A stretch of DNA of 64,000 bases from UBA6623 sp965238125 (GCA_965238125.1 OZ250179.1:1116001-1180000); one strand, 5' to 3'; counted from the first letter of the stretch, positions 54,936 through 64,000 are shown. Notes: generated by a model not told the origin, from the sequence alone. Numbers and translations: made by a program.

Positions 54936-56166
54936 GTATAGCGTTTCATTAAACTATACCCAACTCAGGCGCTTCCTCGAGCGCCTCGAACTTGCTCCAG
55001 CGGTGGACCACCGGAGCGGCGTTGATTTCCGCGATCCCCAGCAGGATTCGTTCCCGAAGCTCCTCCCAGGACTCCACCCGGATGCGCTTCAAAAACGTCC
55101 GGGGCATCTTCCCAAACAGCGTCTCCACAATGTTCAGCCAGGACCCGTGGGTCGGCGTGTGCACATATTTGAAGCGGTTCGGCCGCGTCGCTAAATAGTC
55201 CTTCGTCTCCTTGGATATGTGAGCGGAATGATTGTCCAAGATCAATCGAATCGTGCATTCGGCCGGATAGAATTGGTCCAGATCCTTCAGCAGTGAGATG
55301 AATTCGCGGCTGCGGTGCCGCCGCTCGACCCGCGCCGTTACGCGGCCGTCGTGCAAGTCCAGCGCCGCCAGAATCGAGCAGGTTCCCAGACGTTGGTATT
55401 CGTGATCCCGAGCCGTACAAGGATGCCGCCCAGGGACCGGCGGCAGGTCCGGGGCGGTGTTGGCGATCGCTTGCACACCGGGCTTTTCGTCCACCGAAAC
55501 CGTGATCACGCCCGGCGAGGGGCCGCCCTCGCCCGAGCTTTCATTTTGCAAGGCCACCTCGCGGTAGACCAGCAGCACCTGCCGCATCTTGGACTCAAAC
55601 TCCGGGTCGCGACGCTCCAGGTAGTATTTCACCTTCTCTGGATGCAGCGGCTGCCCCGCCAGAATCCGGTGGACGGTCGCCTTGGCCGCTTGCCCCAGGG
55701 CCGGATAGCCCGCCTCCACGGCATGCCGGCGCACGTGGAGAGCGAGCGCGCCGCGGGTCCACAACTCGGCGGCGTATCCCAGTTCCTTGGGTTTGCAACA
55801 GGCCAAATGCACCACCCAGGCCTTGGCCTCCTCGGAGATGCGGGGCTCGTAGGGACGATGATAGGCATCCTTGAGCGCTGCTTGCACTCCGATGGCGAGG
55901 GCTCGCTCGATCCATTTGGCAACGCTCTTGCGGGTCATCTTCACGGCCCGCATAATCTCGGCGATTGTCTCGCCGCCATGATAGCGCCACAGAATCTCGG
56001 CGCGCCGCACCTCCCGAGCCGGAGCCTTGCGGGAACGCCGCAGCCGTTTCAGATGTTGCACCTCTTCGGTCGTGAGCAGCAGTGGGGGACGCTTCGATTT
56101 TCCTGCCATGCGACCAGTCTAGCAGGAAACATTGTCCTATGGTTATGTTTTAATGAAACGCTATAC
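54936..56166 (-). mobile_element. IS630-family element of a second type (1231 bp)
   Basis: Terminal inverted repeats GTATAGCGTTTCATTAAA (left) and TTTAATGAAACGCTATAC (right, here with one extra T), flanked by TA at 54934-54935 and 56167-56168. One complete transposase fills it. Unrelated in sequence to the 1093-bp IS630 copies. Confidence 0.93.
54949..56109 (-). CDS. IS630-family transposase, single intact frame
   Basis: 386 residues. N-terminal helix-turn-helix (GGETIAEIMRAVKMTRKSVA), then the DDE domain: VITVSVDEKPGVQAIANTAP, IRLILDNHSAHISKETKDYL and HTPTHGSWLNIVETLFGKM supply Asp, Asp and Glu. No frameshift is needed, unlike the shorter IS630 element in this window. Appears functional. 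Confidence 0.93.
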   Translation of the reverse strand: MAGKSKRPPLLLTTEEVQHLKRLRRSRKAPAREVRRAEILWRYHGGETIAEIMRAVKMTRKSVAKWIERALAIGVQAALKDAYHRPYEPRISEEAKAWVVHLACCKPKELGYAAELWTRGALALHVRRHAVEAGYPALGQAAKATVHRILAGQPLHPEKVKYYLERRDPEFESKMRQVLLVYREVALQNESSGEGGPSPGVITVSVDEKPGVQAIANTAPDLPPVPGRHPCTARDHEYQRLGTCSILAALDLHDGRVTARVERRHRSREFISLLKDLDQFYPAECTIRLILDNHSAHISKETKDYLATRPNRFKYVHTPTHGSWLNIVETLFGKMPRTFLKRIRVESWEELRERILLGIAEINAAPVVHRWSKFEALEEAPELGIV

Positions 56167-56266
56167 TAGTCAAAAAACTCTCACTTTGTCTCGCTTCGGG
56201 CACGCCGTATCGGTTCGCCGGTTTGGCTGTTCGGAGCCCGGCGGGCAATACTGAGAGCAGCAGTCG

Positions 56267-56389
56267 ATGTCGAGTTCCCCCCTAACGATCGAGCTGACGG
56301 ACGATTTCACGCACGCCGAGGCACGGTTTCTGGATGCAGTGTGGCAAAGACCCGACGAGTTGACACGTCGCCGAGGCGGAACGCCGTGA
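56267..56389 (+). CDS. Possible 40-residue ORF coupled to the first glycosyltransferase
   Basis: SSSPLTIELTDDFTHAEARF, LDAVWQRPDELTRRRGGTP; the stop TGA overlaps the GTG of the next gene (GTGA). The composition is plausible for protein, but no family is recognised and the ribosome site is weak. It may be a remnant of a longer gene cut by the nearby IS. Confidence 0.35.
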   Translation: MSSSPLTIELTDDFTHAEARFLDAVWQRPDELTRRRGGTP

Positions 56390-57504
56390 GCCCTGCTCGC
56401 CCGCTGCGTGTTGCCCTCGACGCGACGCCGCTGTCAGTACAGGCCGGCGGCATTCGGCGCTACGTTGTCGAGCTGGTCGGCGCCCTGGCCGAACAATTTC
56501 CCGACGACGAATATCACTTACTCACCGATCAACCCGTCCCCGCGCGCCCCGAGGAGTGGGCCGGCCTGCCGAATATCGTCACCGAAGCGCCGCGATCCAA
56601 CCCTTTCGCCTCGAAATGGTGGAGCCTGGGGCTTCCGTTGGAAATAGCCCGCCGCCGAATCGACGTCTTTCATGGAACCGATTTTGCGATTCCCTACCTG
56701 CCCGAGCGCCCCGCCGTGCTGACCCTGCACGATCTCGCCCCGTGGAAGCCCGTCCCGTTGCGCCCTCCCGGCTCGCACCGCGTTCGGCAACGGACCCCGG
56801 CTCTGGTGCGGATGGCGACGCGCATCGTCACGCCCACCGATGCCGTTCGGCACGAGGCGGCCGAGTTTTTCGCGGTTCCCGAATCGAGAATCCGTGCGAC
56901 CCCGTTGGCCGCGGCCGCTCCGCCGGCCTCTCCCGCCGAGGATGATTCCCCCGCCGAAATCGGGCGGCGATTGGGAATTGAACAGCCTTACTTGCTCTAC
57001 ATCGGCTCCGCGGAACCGCGCAAGAACGTCCCTCGGCTCGTGGTCGCCTGGCGACAGGCGCGGTCGAAGGTCCCCGGCCTCTCTCTGGTCCTAGTGGGAG
57101 CGGGACACAGCGAGCCCGAAAGGGCGGTCGGCGAGCCGGGATTGCACCTTGCCGGTCACTTGCAAAATAAAGAAATCGCGCAACTCTTGTCCGCAGCCAC
57201 CGCCTTCGTTTATCCTAGCTTTTACGAGGGGTTTGGATTGCCGGTGCTGGAGGCGATGCGTGCCGGAGTCCCGGTCATCACATCGAGAGATCCCGCCTTG
57301 ACCGAAGTCACGGCCGGAGCAGCCGTGTATGTCGACGCGGCGTCACAGACCGAGTTGAACGCGGCCGTTCTACAGGTCATTCGCGATCCGGACTTGCAGC
57401 ATCGGTTACGAGAAAAAGGGAGGCGAAGAGCCTGCCAATTTAGTTGGCGATCCACCGCTTCATTGACCCGCGCAGTCTATGCCGACGCCATCCGAAGCTT
57501 CTGA
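56386..57504 (+). CDS. Glycosyltransferase family 4
   Basis: About 372 residues from GTG: SPARPLRVALDATPLSVQAG, GIRRYVVELVGALAEQFPDD. Core GT4 features: VLTLHDLAPWKPV, IVTPTDAVRHEAAEFF, LLYIGSAEPRKNVPRLV, HLAGHLQNKEIAQLLSAATA and the EX7E region FVYPSFYEGFGLPVLEAMRAG. Retaining transferase using a nucleotide sugar; donor and acceptor unknown. First clear gene of the polysaccharide operon. A GTG at 56341 is in frame but less likely. Confidence 0.88.
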   Translation: MSPARPLRVALDATPLSVQAGGIRRYVVELVGALAEQFPDDEYHLLTDQPVPARPEEWAGLPNIVTEAPRSNPFASKWWSLGLPLEIARRRIDVFHGTDFAIPYLPERPAVLTLHDLAPWKPVPLRPPGSHRVRQRTPALVRMATRIVTPTDAVRHEAAEFFAVPESRIRATPLAAAAPPASPAEDDSPAEIGRRLGIEQPYLLYIGSAEPRKNVPRLVVAWRQARSKVPGLSLVLVGAGHSEPERAVGEPGLHLAGHLQNKEIAQLLSAATAFVYPSFYEGFGLPVLEAMRAGVPVITSRDPALTEVTAGAAVYVDAASQTELNAAVLQVIRDPDLQHRLREKGRRRACQFSWRSTASLTRAVYADAIRSF

Positions 57505-58747
57505 CCAAGCGCTCTTGTTGTCTCCGGAGCCGCCCTATCCCCTGACGGGCGGCGGGGCCATGCGCAGTGGAAGCCTGTTGCATTGGCTGGCGCGCCGTCG
57601 GGCCGTGCATTTGGTGACTTTCCGACAATCGGGAAGCCCCGATCCGTCCTCTTCCTTACCGCCGGATTTGGCCGACCCGCTCACGGTCATCGACCTCCCG
57701 TATCATAAGAAAGGAGTGCCGGCGCGGGTCCGCCGCAATGCCGCGCGGCTGCTGCGGGGAGTGTTGCCGTTGACCGACCGATTTGCGCAAACGCCCGTCC
57801 GCAACGAGGTGTTTCGCGCAATCCAGGGAAAGCGGTATGACGTCGCCGTCATCGAGCATTTCTGGTGCGCCCCGTACTTGACGATGCTGCGCGAGCGCGC
57901 CGACTGCGTGATTTTGGATCTGCACAATATTGAGTCCGTCCTTCACGAGGGATTGGCCCGTACCGAGCCTTGGCCCCAAAAGGCGGCGCATCATCGCTTC
58001 GCGGCTCTTGCCCGGGGGATGGAGCGAGAGTGGATCGGGCGTTTCGACATGGTACTCGTTCCCTCCGAAGCCGATCGGCGAAGGGTGATCGAAATGGCTT
58101 CCGCAGCGCGCGTCGAGGTCTACCCGAACGCCATCCCGCTCCGCGACCAACCGAGCGTCGAGGAAGAGAACGTGATCGCTTTTTCAGGAAATTGGGAATA
58201 CCACCCCAACTTGACGGCGGTGAAGTTTTTCCAATCCCGTATTTGGCCGCGCCTACGGCGTGAGCACCCCGAGCTGCGTTGGCGCTTGATTGGGAAAAAC
58301 GATGCAGCGATCCGCCCCTTCACCTCCGGCGACCCTCGTATCGAGCGGACCGGGCCGCTGGATGACCCCGTGACTGAATTGGCGAAAGCACGCTTGGTTG
58401 TCGTCCCGTTGCTGTCGGGAAGCGGTACGCGCGTAAAGATTTTGGAGGCCTGGGCGGCCGGCCGTCCCGTCGTCTCGACCTCGATCGGAGCCGAAGGATT
58501 GGCCACGCGAGAGGGAGAAAATATTCGCCTGGCTGACGGTGAAAGCCCCTTCGCCGAAGCGGTCTCGGAATTGCTAGGTAATAAGCAGGAACGGCGACGA
58601 CTGGGTAGTGAGGGTCGCCGGACCTATGAGCGAGAGGGCAGCTGGCCCGCGGCTTGGCGGGCGGGCGAACGCTGTTTCGCCGACGCCGCCCTCCGCAAGC
58701 GAGTTGCCGTGGAAGCGCCTCCCATGGCGACTTCGTTGGTTCACTAA
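57479..58747 (+). CDS. Glycosyltransferase family 4
   Basis: 422 residues overlapping the previous gene by 26 nt. N-terminal PEPPYPLTGGGAMRSGSLLH (Gly-rich donor loop of GT-B enzymes), ILDLHNIESVLHEGLAR, FSGNWEYHPNLTAVKFFQ, WRLIGKN, and VVPLLSGSGTRVKILEAWAAGRPVV. This subgroup (PEP-CTERM/stp2-like) is common in exopolysaccharide loci. Substrate unknown. Confidence 0.88.
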   Translation: MPTPSEASDQALLLSPEPPYPLTGGGAMRSGSLLHWLARRRAVHLVTFRQSGSPDPSSSLPPDLADPLTVIDLPYHKKGVPARVRRNAARLLRGVLPLTDRFAQTPVRNEVFRAIQGKRYDVAVIEHFWCAPYLTMLRERADCVILDLHNIESVLHEGLARTEPWPQKAAHHRFAALARGMEREWIGRFDMVLVPSEADRRRVIEMASAARVEVYPNAIPLRDQPSVEEENVIAFSGNWEYHPNLTAVKFFQSRIWPRLRREHPELRWRLIGKNDAAIRPFTSGDPRIERTGPLDDPVTELAKARLVVVPLLSGSGTRVKILEAWAAGRPVVSTSIGAEGLATREGENIRLADGESPFAEAVSELLGNKQERRRLGSEGRRTYEREGSWPAAWRAGERCFADAALRKRVAVEAPPMATSLVH

Positions 58748-58758
58748 GCGAGAAAACG

Positions 58759-59904
58759 ATGCGGATCGCCATCGACGCTCACGCAATCGGCCAACGCCTC
58801 ACCGGCAACGAGGTCTACGTTCGGACCTTGCTCAAAGAGTTTGCCGAGTTGGATTCGGAAAGCGAATTCATCACCTACGTCTCGAAGGCGAATGTGAACG
58901 GCTGGGTGCCGCGCGGGTTCCGCCGGCGCGGCGTGTCGGGGAATCCCTTCTTGCGGCTCGGGTCGCAGCTGCCGGCGAGGCTGCGCGAAGACCGCCCCGA
59001 CCTGGTCCACGTGCAATACACGGCGCCGCTTTTCTGTCGCGTTCCGATCGTCGTCACGATCCATGACGTCAGCTACATCGAGCGACCCGAGTACCTGCCG
59101 ACCTTGCGCGCCGCGCAGCTCCAAGTTTCGACCCGTCACACGGTAAAGCGGGCCGCCAAGATCATCACGATCAGCGAGTTTTCTCGACAGGGAATCTCAA
59201 AGGCCTTCGATCTTGACCCCGAAAACATCGTCGTGACGCCGCTGGCTTCGCAGGATGTGTTTCGTCCGATGAATCGCGCGCGGGCGGTGCGAGACGTGGC
59301 CGACTCGCTGGGAATTCACCGGCCGTATATTCTCAACGTCGGCGATCTCCACCCCCGCAAGAACCAGATCGGTTTGGTGCGGGCGTTCAAGGAACTGATC
59401 AACGCCCATCCGGAACTGCCTCACACGCTGGTTCTTGCCGGCAAGCACACCTGGTTTGCTCCGCGGGTTATCGAAGAGGTACGTCGCTCGGGCCTTGCCG
59501 ACCGTATCCGGCTGACCGGCTTCGTCGACGACGAACTGTTGCCCTCTCTCTACAACGCCGCCGATATTTTCGTCTTCCCGTCGTTCTACGAAGGGTTCGG
59601 ACTTCCGGCGATCGAGGCCATGGCATGCGGCCGAGCGGTTGCTTGCTCCAGCGCGACCGCGCTGCCCGAGGTCGTCGACGCCGCGGCCATTTTGTTCGAC
59701 CCCGAGTCCATCGAACAACAGACCCGCGCGATGCGCGACATTCTCATCGACCCGGAACTGGCCGCGCGCATGGAAAAAAAGAGTCTGCAACGGGCCGCGG
59801 CTTTTGATTGGCGGGAAACCGCGCGCAAGACTCTCGACGTCTACTATTCCCTGACCGAGCGCCCCGCCGTTCCCGAGTGCACTGAGGAACTGGCGGCGCG
59901 TTGA
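58759..59904 (+). CDS. Glycosyltransferase family 4
   Basis: 381 residues from MRIAIDAHAIGQRLTGNEVY (typical GT4 start; the frame is open further upstream inside the previous gene but ATG 58759 fits the family). VVTIHDVSYIERPEYLPTLR, ITISEFSRQGISKAFDLDPE, NVGDLHPRKNQIGLVRAF, IRLTGFVDDELLPSLYNAAD and FVFPSFYEGFGLPAIEAMAC give the full GT-B core. Its stop overlaps the next start (TTGA). Confidence 0.9.
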   Translation: MRIAIDAHAIGQRLTGNEVYVRTLLKEFAELDSESEFITYVSKANVNGWVPRGFRRRGVSGNPFLRLGSQLPARLREDRPDLVHVQYTAPLFCRVPIVVTIHDVSYIERPEYLPTLRAAQLQVSTRHTVKRAAKIITISEFSRQGISKAFDLDPENIVVTPLASQDVFRPMNRARAVRDVADSLGIHRPYILNVGDLHPRKNQIGLVRAFKELINAHPELPHTLVLAGKHTWFAPRVIEEVRRSGLADRIRLTGFVDDELLPSLYNAADIFVFPSFYEGFGLPAIEAMACGRAVACSSATALPEVVDAAAILFDPESIEQQTRAMRDILIDPELAARMEKKSLQRAAAFDWRETARKTLDVYYSLTERPAVPECTEELAAR

Positions 59905-60605
59905 AACCAACCGTGTCGCGAATCGTCCCAACCTCTCTCGTCCTGCTGTGTCTTTTTGCCGCAGCGCCGCGCACCCCCGCCGCGATTTTCCCCAACGGCG
60001 AACTGCTGACGTACGCCGTCACCTGGCCGAGCGGCCTGAGTCTGGGCGAGGCCAGCTTGCGCGCCGAAGCGACCGCCGAAGGCTGGGAATTCGAAATGAC
60101 CGTCGAGGCGGGGTTGCCGACCCTGGAAATCAAGGACGAATATCGCGCCAAGTCCGATGTTTCGCTTTGCTCGCGTGAGTCTTCCAAGAACGCCAAACAC
60201 GGCGATCGAAAGATCCAAGAGCGCGTCGACTTCGACCAACAGGCCGGCGAAGCCGTGCGCAAAACCATCAACGGCGGGGAAAGCACCTTCCCAATCCCGC
60301 CCTGTGCGCGCGATACTCTGACGTATCTCTATTTCCTGCGCGAACAACTCGCCGCCGGGCGCATTCCGCCTCCCGACGACGTTTACTTTGGGGCGCAATA
60401 TCAGATCAGCGTGACGTACCTGGAGTCAAGGGATATCGACGTCTCGGGCGAGTCGCGACCCGCCGACCGCATTTTGGTCGATGTCAGCGGCCCGAAATCG
60501 CAACTCGGTTTCGAAGTTTTCTTCGGCAAGGACGAAGCGCGGACGCCGTTGCTGATCCGCATCCCCTTTGAGATGGGCACCTTTTCGCTCAGGCTGGTGC
60601 AATGA
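59901..60605 (+). CDS. DUF3108 family exported protein
   Basis: 234 residues, TTG start overlapping the previous stop by 4 nt. Signal peptide VPTSLVLLCLFAAAPRTPAA, then FPNGELLTYAVTWPSGLSLG (the YxVxWxGxxxG opening of DUF3108) and DTLTYLYFLREQL, VYFGAQYQISVTYL. DUF3108 proteins are periplasmic beta proteins of unknown role, often next to glycosyltransferases. The 4-nt overlap with the next gene (ATGA) shows tight operon structure. Confidence 0.82.
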   Translation: MKPTVSRIVPTSLVLLCLFAAAPRTPAAIFPNGELLTYAVTWPSGLSLGEASLRAEATAEGWEFEMTVEAGLPTLEIKDEYRAKSDVSLCSRESSKNAKHGDRKIQERVDFDQQAGEAVRKTINGGESTFPIPPCARDTLTYLYFLREQLAAGRIPPPDDVYFGAQYQISVTYLESRDIDVSGESRPADRILVDVSGPKSQLGFEVFFGKDEARTPLLIRIPFEMGTFSLRLVQ

Positions 60606-62740
60606 AAGTCGCGGTTTTCACGCCGCTCAACCCGGCTCGTTGCGGCATTTCCGATTACTCCGAGGCTTTGCTGGCGCATCTCGGCGACCACGTTGAGACA
60701 ACCGTGTTCGTCGACGACTATCAGCCCGACCGATTCGCCGGCGACGAAAATCTGACGTTTCGCCCGGCTGTCGAGTTCAACCCCGCCGAGTTCGACGAAA
60801 CCGTCTACCACATCGGCAACAACCCCTATCACATCCATGCCTACGATGCCGCCCTCGAGCACCCCGGCATTGTCGTACTGCACGAATTCAGCCTCCACCA
60901 CATGATGGCGGCGGCGACAATAGCCCGCGGCGACTGGGACACATACCTCGCCGAAGCCGAGTACAATGGGGGGGCCGAGGCGCTGGCTTTCGCGAAACGC
61001 GTGCGGGCGCTCGAAATCGGCCCCGACTACGAAGGCCTGGCGATGAACCGCCGTTTGCTGGAACGTTCGAAAGCCCTCATCGTTCACAGCCCTTTTCTGC
61101 GCGGGCGGGTGCGCGAGGCCGGTTTCGATTTGCCGATCGCGCACATCCCACACGGCGCCTGGATCCCCGAGGTCAACCGTCACCAATATCGAGCTAAACT
61201 GGGCCTTGACGAATCCACGCCTCTGATCGGCATTTTCGGCTTTCTCAAGCCCTATAAGCGCATCGCCGAATCGCTGCGCGCGTTGGCGCGGCTGGTGCAA
61301 ATTCATCCCCACGCGCGCATGATCTTGGCCGGCGAAGAGCACCAGGATTTCGCGGTACGCCGGCTGATCTCGCAGCTCGATCTGGGACCTTTCGTGCGCT
61401 TGCTCGGGCATGTCGAAATCGGCGAGTTCGAGCAGTGGATCGGAGCCGTCGACATCTGCCTCAATCTGCGCTACCCAACCTACGGGGAAACTTCGGGAAC
61501 GCTGTTGCGAGCCCTCGGCTTGGGGCGCGCCGTTGTGGTCTCCGACGTGGGGTCGTTTTCCGATCTCCCCGACGAGATCTGCCTGAAAGTCCCGGTCGGC
61601 GAAGACGAAGTCGAGATCATCCGGCGCTACCTCGACCTGCTTGTCACGCGACCGGAAGTAGGCCGTGCGATGGGCGCCGCCGCCCGCGACTACGTGGCGC
61701 GCGAGTGCGCTTGGCCCCACGTCGCCCGGTTGTACGCCTCCTGGATTACCGCCGTCGCCGAGGGGCGCGCCGAAGCCGACCGGCTTACGCAAACGGAGTC
61801 CCCCCAACCGGACCCACCCCAAGCGGAAACCCCCGAACAAGAAACTGATGACGCGTCCAGGGAGCCGGCCGTCCCCTCGGTTTCCGTCACTTCGAACGGG
61901 GCGCCGCCCCCCGCGACGGTCCTCGGGCAAGCCCGCCGTGCCGAGTTCGCCGAATACCTGCGCGGTCTCACAAGCCCTTTCGGCGCGGCGCAATCGTACC
62001 TCGAAAGCCACCTCGTCCGGCTGGTCAAAACACTCGAAATCACCCCGCCCGGTTCGGCATCGGACCGCATCCTCGAAATGGGTGCTTACATGCAAATCAC
62101 CCCGGCTCTGGCACATCTTCTAGGGTACGGCGAAGTGCGCGGCTGCTACTTGGGCGACCCTGGAAAGACCGATCATGTCGAGGTCGAAACCGGGGACGGC
62201 AGAGAGTTCGTCTGCGACATCGATCTGTTCGACGCCGAACGAGACCCCTACCCTTACGGAGACGGGCGTTTTGCCACGGTCCTTTGTTGCGAGTTGCTCG
62301 AACACCTCTATGACGACCCGATGCACATGATGGCCGAGGTCAACCGCATCCTCGCGCCCGGCGGTCATCTCGTCTTGTCGACGCCGAATATCTGCAGCCT
62401 GCGGGCGGTCGGTGCGATCTTGTTGGGCTACCATCCAGGCTTCTTTCCGCAATACATGCAACCTGACGAGCAGGGGCGGGTCGCCCCCCGGCACGCCCGC
62501 GAATACGCGCCACGCGACATCCATGCTCTCCTCGAGGCCGCGGGTTTCGAGGTGGCGCGGCTCGAAACCGGCCCCTACACAACCGACCGCGGCGCCGAGC
62601 ACGATTGGGTCAAGCACGTGATCAAGCGCTATGAGTTGCCCGATCATCTGCGCGGCGAGGCGATCTACGCCGTCGGACGCAAGGTCGGCGCCGTCTCCGA
62701 GCGCTACCCGGCGGGGCTCTATAGTCAAAGTGAGAGCTGA
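60602..62740 (+). CDS. Glycosyltransferase-methyltransferase fusion
   Basis: 712 residues. Residues 1-395: GT4 (VAVFTPLNPARCGISDYSEA, VYHIGNNPYHIHAYDAALEH, IGIFGFLKPYKRIAESLRAL, AVDICLNLRYPTYGETSGTL). A Pro/Glu-rich linker (about 400-440) follows. Residues about 450-712: SAM-dependent class I methyltransferase (ASDRILEMGAYMQITPAL, GRFATVLCCELLEHLYDDPM, LAPGGHLVLSTPNICSLRAV). Likely adds a sugar and methylates the glycan, possibly as a chain-length stop, but this is inferred from operon context. Confidence 0.87.
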   Translation: MKVAVFTPLNPARCGISDYSEALLAHLGDHVETTVFVDDYQPDRFAGDENLTFRPAVEFNPAEFDETVYHIGNNPYHIHAYDAALEHPGIVVLHEFSLHHMMAAATIARGDWDTYLAEAEYNGGAEALAFAKRVRALEIGPDYEGLAMNRRLLERSKALIVHSPFLRGRVREAGFDLPIAHIPHGAWIPEVNRHQYRAKLGLDESTPLIGIFGFLKPYKRIAESLRALARLVQIHPHARMILAGEEHQDFAVRRLISQLDLGPFVRLLGHVEIGEFEQWIGAVDICLNLRYPTYGETSGTLLRALGLGRAVVVSDVGSFSDLPDEICLKVPVGEDEVEIIRRYLDLLVTRPEVGRAMGAAARDYVARECAWPHVARLYASWITAVAEGRAEADRLTQTESPQPDPPQAETPEQETDDASREPAVPSVSVTSNGAPPPATVLGQARRAEFAEYLRGLTSPFGAAQSYLESHLVRLVKTLEITPPGSASDRILEMGAYMQITPALAHLLGYGEVRGCYLGDPGKTDHVEVETGDGREFVCDIDLFDAERDPYPYGDGRFATVLCCELLEHLYDDPMHMMAEVNRILAPGGHLVLSTPNICSLRAVGAILLGYHPGFFPQYMQPDEQGRVAPRHAREYAPRDIHALLEAAGFEVARLETGPYTTDRGAEHDWVKHVIKRYELPDHLRGEAIYAVGRKVGAVSERYPAGLYSQSES

Positions 62741-62748
62741 CGAAAGCC

Positions 62749-63978
62749 ATGCAAGCCGCCATCGGTCAAACGCGGCTGGAGGTGGATTCCGCGGCCCGGC
62801 GCATCCGTGTGCGGCTTACCGTGGAAAACCAGAACCGCGAAACATGGTCCGCTGAGCAAGGCTTCGCGGCGGCCGCGCAGATCCGCGACGCTGAAAGCGG
62901 AACGATGATCGTCGACGGGCCGCGGACCGTGCTCCGTGACGCCGTTCCACCCGGCGAATCGGTCGAACTCGAAGTCGTCGTCGAGTTACCCCGCATCAAC
63001 GGTCGGCTCCACATCTTCGTTTCGCTGCTGCAAGAAGGCGTGGGCTGGTTTTTCGATCACGGGTCCCCGTTCTTTTTGATCGAATGCGAGGTCACCGGCA
63101 ACGACGTTCGCGTCACCCGCGAAACCGTGACCACCTCGGCCGCTCTCCGGATCCGCCGTCTGGCTCGCTCCGCGAAACGCGCGTTCTCCTATCCACTGTT
63201 GATTTTTTCGCGACACGGGTCGCTGATACGCTCGATGGTGCGTCGAGACATCCTGGGCCGATACCGGGGGTCGCACGCGGGGCTGTTTTGGACCGTGATC
63301 CATCCCTTGCTGCTGATGCTGACCTACTACTTCGTCTTCGGCATCGTCTTGCGAACGCGCTTCGGCGACGACGGACACCCGAGCAATTTCGTCCTCTACT
63401 TCCTGGCCGGCATGTTGCCCTGGCTGGCCTTCAGCGAAGCCGTCGGGAGAGCGCCGACAACAGTCATCGAACACGGCAATTTCGTCAAGAAGCTGGTTTT
63501 CCCAGTGGAGATCCTGCCCGTGACGCTCGTGATCGCCGGGCTCGTCAGCGAAGCTTTCGGCGTGGGGATTTTTCTCGCCGGGATGACCGTCTTCGGACAT
63601 GTCCCCACGGCCGCGGTCTTCTACTTACCGCTGGTCTTGATTCCGCAATTTCTCTTGACGCTGGGGCTGTGTTGGCTCATGGCCGCGTTGGGCGTATTCT
63701 TTCGCGACCTCGGGCAGTTCAGCGGTTTTGTGCTGACGGTTTGGTTCTTTACCACGCCGATCTGCTACCCGGAGGCATCGCTACCCGAAAATTACCGTTG
63801 GCTTTTCGAACTCAATCCAATCTACATTCTCGTGCGCTCGTACCGCGCCATTTTCTTAGAGGCTTCTCCCCCCCCGTGGGAACCCCTCGGTTGGCTGATG
63901 CTCGCGGCGACAATCGTCTTTTTGGTCGGCCACGGGTGGTTCTATAAACTGAAGAGGTCTTTTCCCGATGCGCTGTGA
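62749..63978 (+). CDS. ABC-2 polysaccharide export permease with N-terminal Wzt-C-like domain
   Basis: 409 residues. The first ~125 residues (RLEVDSAARRIRVRLTVENQ, ETWSAEQGFAAAAQIRDAES, PPGESVELEVVVELPRINGR, HIFVSLLQEGVGWFFDHGSP) form a beta-sandwich resembling the carbohydrate-binding C-terminal domain of Wzt ATPases. Residues about 150-409 are a Wzm/TagG permease: SLIRSMVRRDILGRYRGSHAG, LFWTVIHPLLLMLTYYFVFG and four or five further helices, ending in the usual PEASLPENYRWLFELNPIY region. The partner ATPase gene is expected just beyond the window. Fusion of this domain to the permease is unusual. Confidence 0.85.
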   Translation: MQAAIGQTRLEVDSAARRIRVRLTVENQNRETWSAEQGFAAAAQIRDAESGTMIVDGPRTVLRDAVPPGESVELEVVVELPRINGRLHIFVSLLQEGVGWFFDHGSPFFLIECEVTGNDVRVTRETVTTSAALRIRRLARSAKRAFSYPLLIFSRHGSLIRSMVRRDILGRYRGSHAGLFWTVIHPLLLMLTYYFVFGIVLRTRFGDDGHPSNFVLYFLAGMLPWLAFSEAVGRAPTTVIEHGNFVKKLVFPVEILPVTLVIAGLVSEAFGVGIFLAGMTVFGHVPTAAVFYLPLVLIPQFLLTLGLCWLMAALGVFFRDLGQFSGFVLTVWFFTTPICYPEASLPENYRWLFELNPIYILVRSYRAIFLEASPPPWEPLGWLMLAATIVFLVGHGWFYKLKRSFPDAL

Positions 63979-64000
63979 GTGGTGCCGTGAGCCGTGAGCC

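Overview
The window looks like a chromosome segment from a GC-rich Gram-negative bacterium. An acidobacterium (Solibacter/Bryobacter-like) is the best guess. This rests on Oar-like TonB receptors with an N-terminal carboxypeptidase-regulatory domain, a fused waaA-lpxK gene, ECF sigma factors, exported lactonase and M49-type lipoproteins, and heavy insertion-sequence load. No rRNA or marker gene is present, so the assignment is inference.

Layout. 1-5650: end of a coiled-coil membrane protein, a Nudix hydrolase, mutS2 and a PilZ protein. 5647-26590: a mobile-element graveyard interleaved with ordinary genes: a lactonase lipoprotein, tRNA-Leu, fumC, a DUF1223 protein, a TolB-like regulator, an AhpD-AhpD-ECF sigma fusion with its zinc anti-sigma, and a flavoprotein/polyferredoxin fusion. 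The mobile elements here are three copies of a 1093-bp IS630 element (one truncated), a 5'-truncated group II intron, two IS1380 elements, and remnants of an integrase, a DUF1376 replication protein and an IS91 transposase. 26692-32802: enolase-superfamily dehydratase, M49-like peptidase, tautomerase, a sigma/anti-sigma/DUF4252 operon, an esterase and rpiB. 32929-42847: a TonB receptor gene carrying a 1-nt deletion and split by a 6256-bp insertion with a perfect 4-bp target duplication. 43467-45436: a zinc-ribbon gene and a small gene split by another IS630 copy. 46292-51248: an LPS-core operon (waaA-lpxK, waaF, an rfaE2-like gene, waaC). 51285-54511: an exported protein, DAHP synthase behind a transcription attenuator, a YtxH protein and a DksA/TraR zinc-finger protein. 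54936-56166: a second type of IS630 element. 56267-63978: a surface-polysaccharide operon (three glycosyltransferases, DUF3108, a glycosyltransferase-methyltransferase fusion, an ABC-2 permease).

How the pieces fit. waaA-lpxK, waaF and waaC build lipid A-Kdo and inner core, and the 56-64 kb operon assembles and probably exports a polysaccharide. The aromatic pathway entry gene appears controlled by ribosome stalling in a leader peptide rich in Tyr, Trp and Phe. The IS elements have reshaped the region: two IS630 copies sit inside the stop codons of host genes and supply a new stop, one splits a gene, and an IS1380 copy has carried 4.6 kb of neighbouring DNA into a TonB receptor gene in the manner known for ISEcp1.

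Limits. Family names come from motif recognition by eye. Identities, exact IS family assignments and some starts need database comparison. Assembly error cannot be excluded for the mosaic regions, although the target duplications argue against it at the places named.
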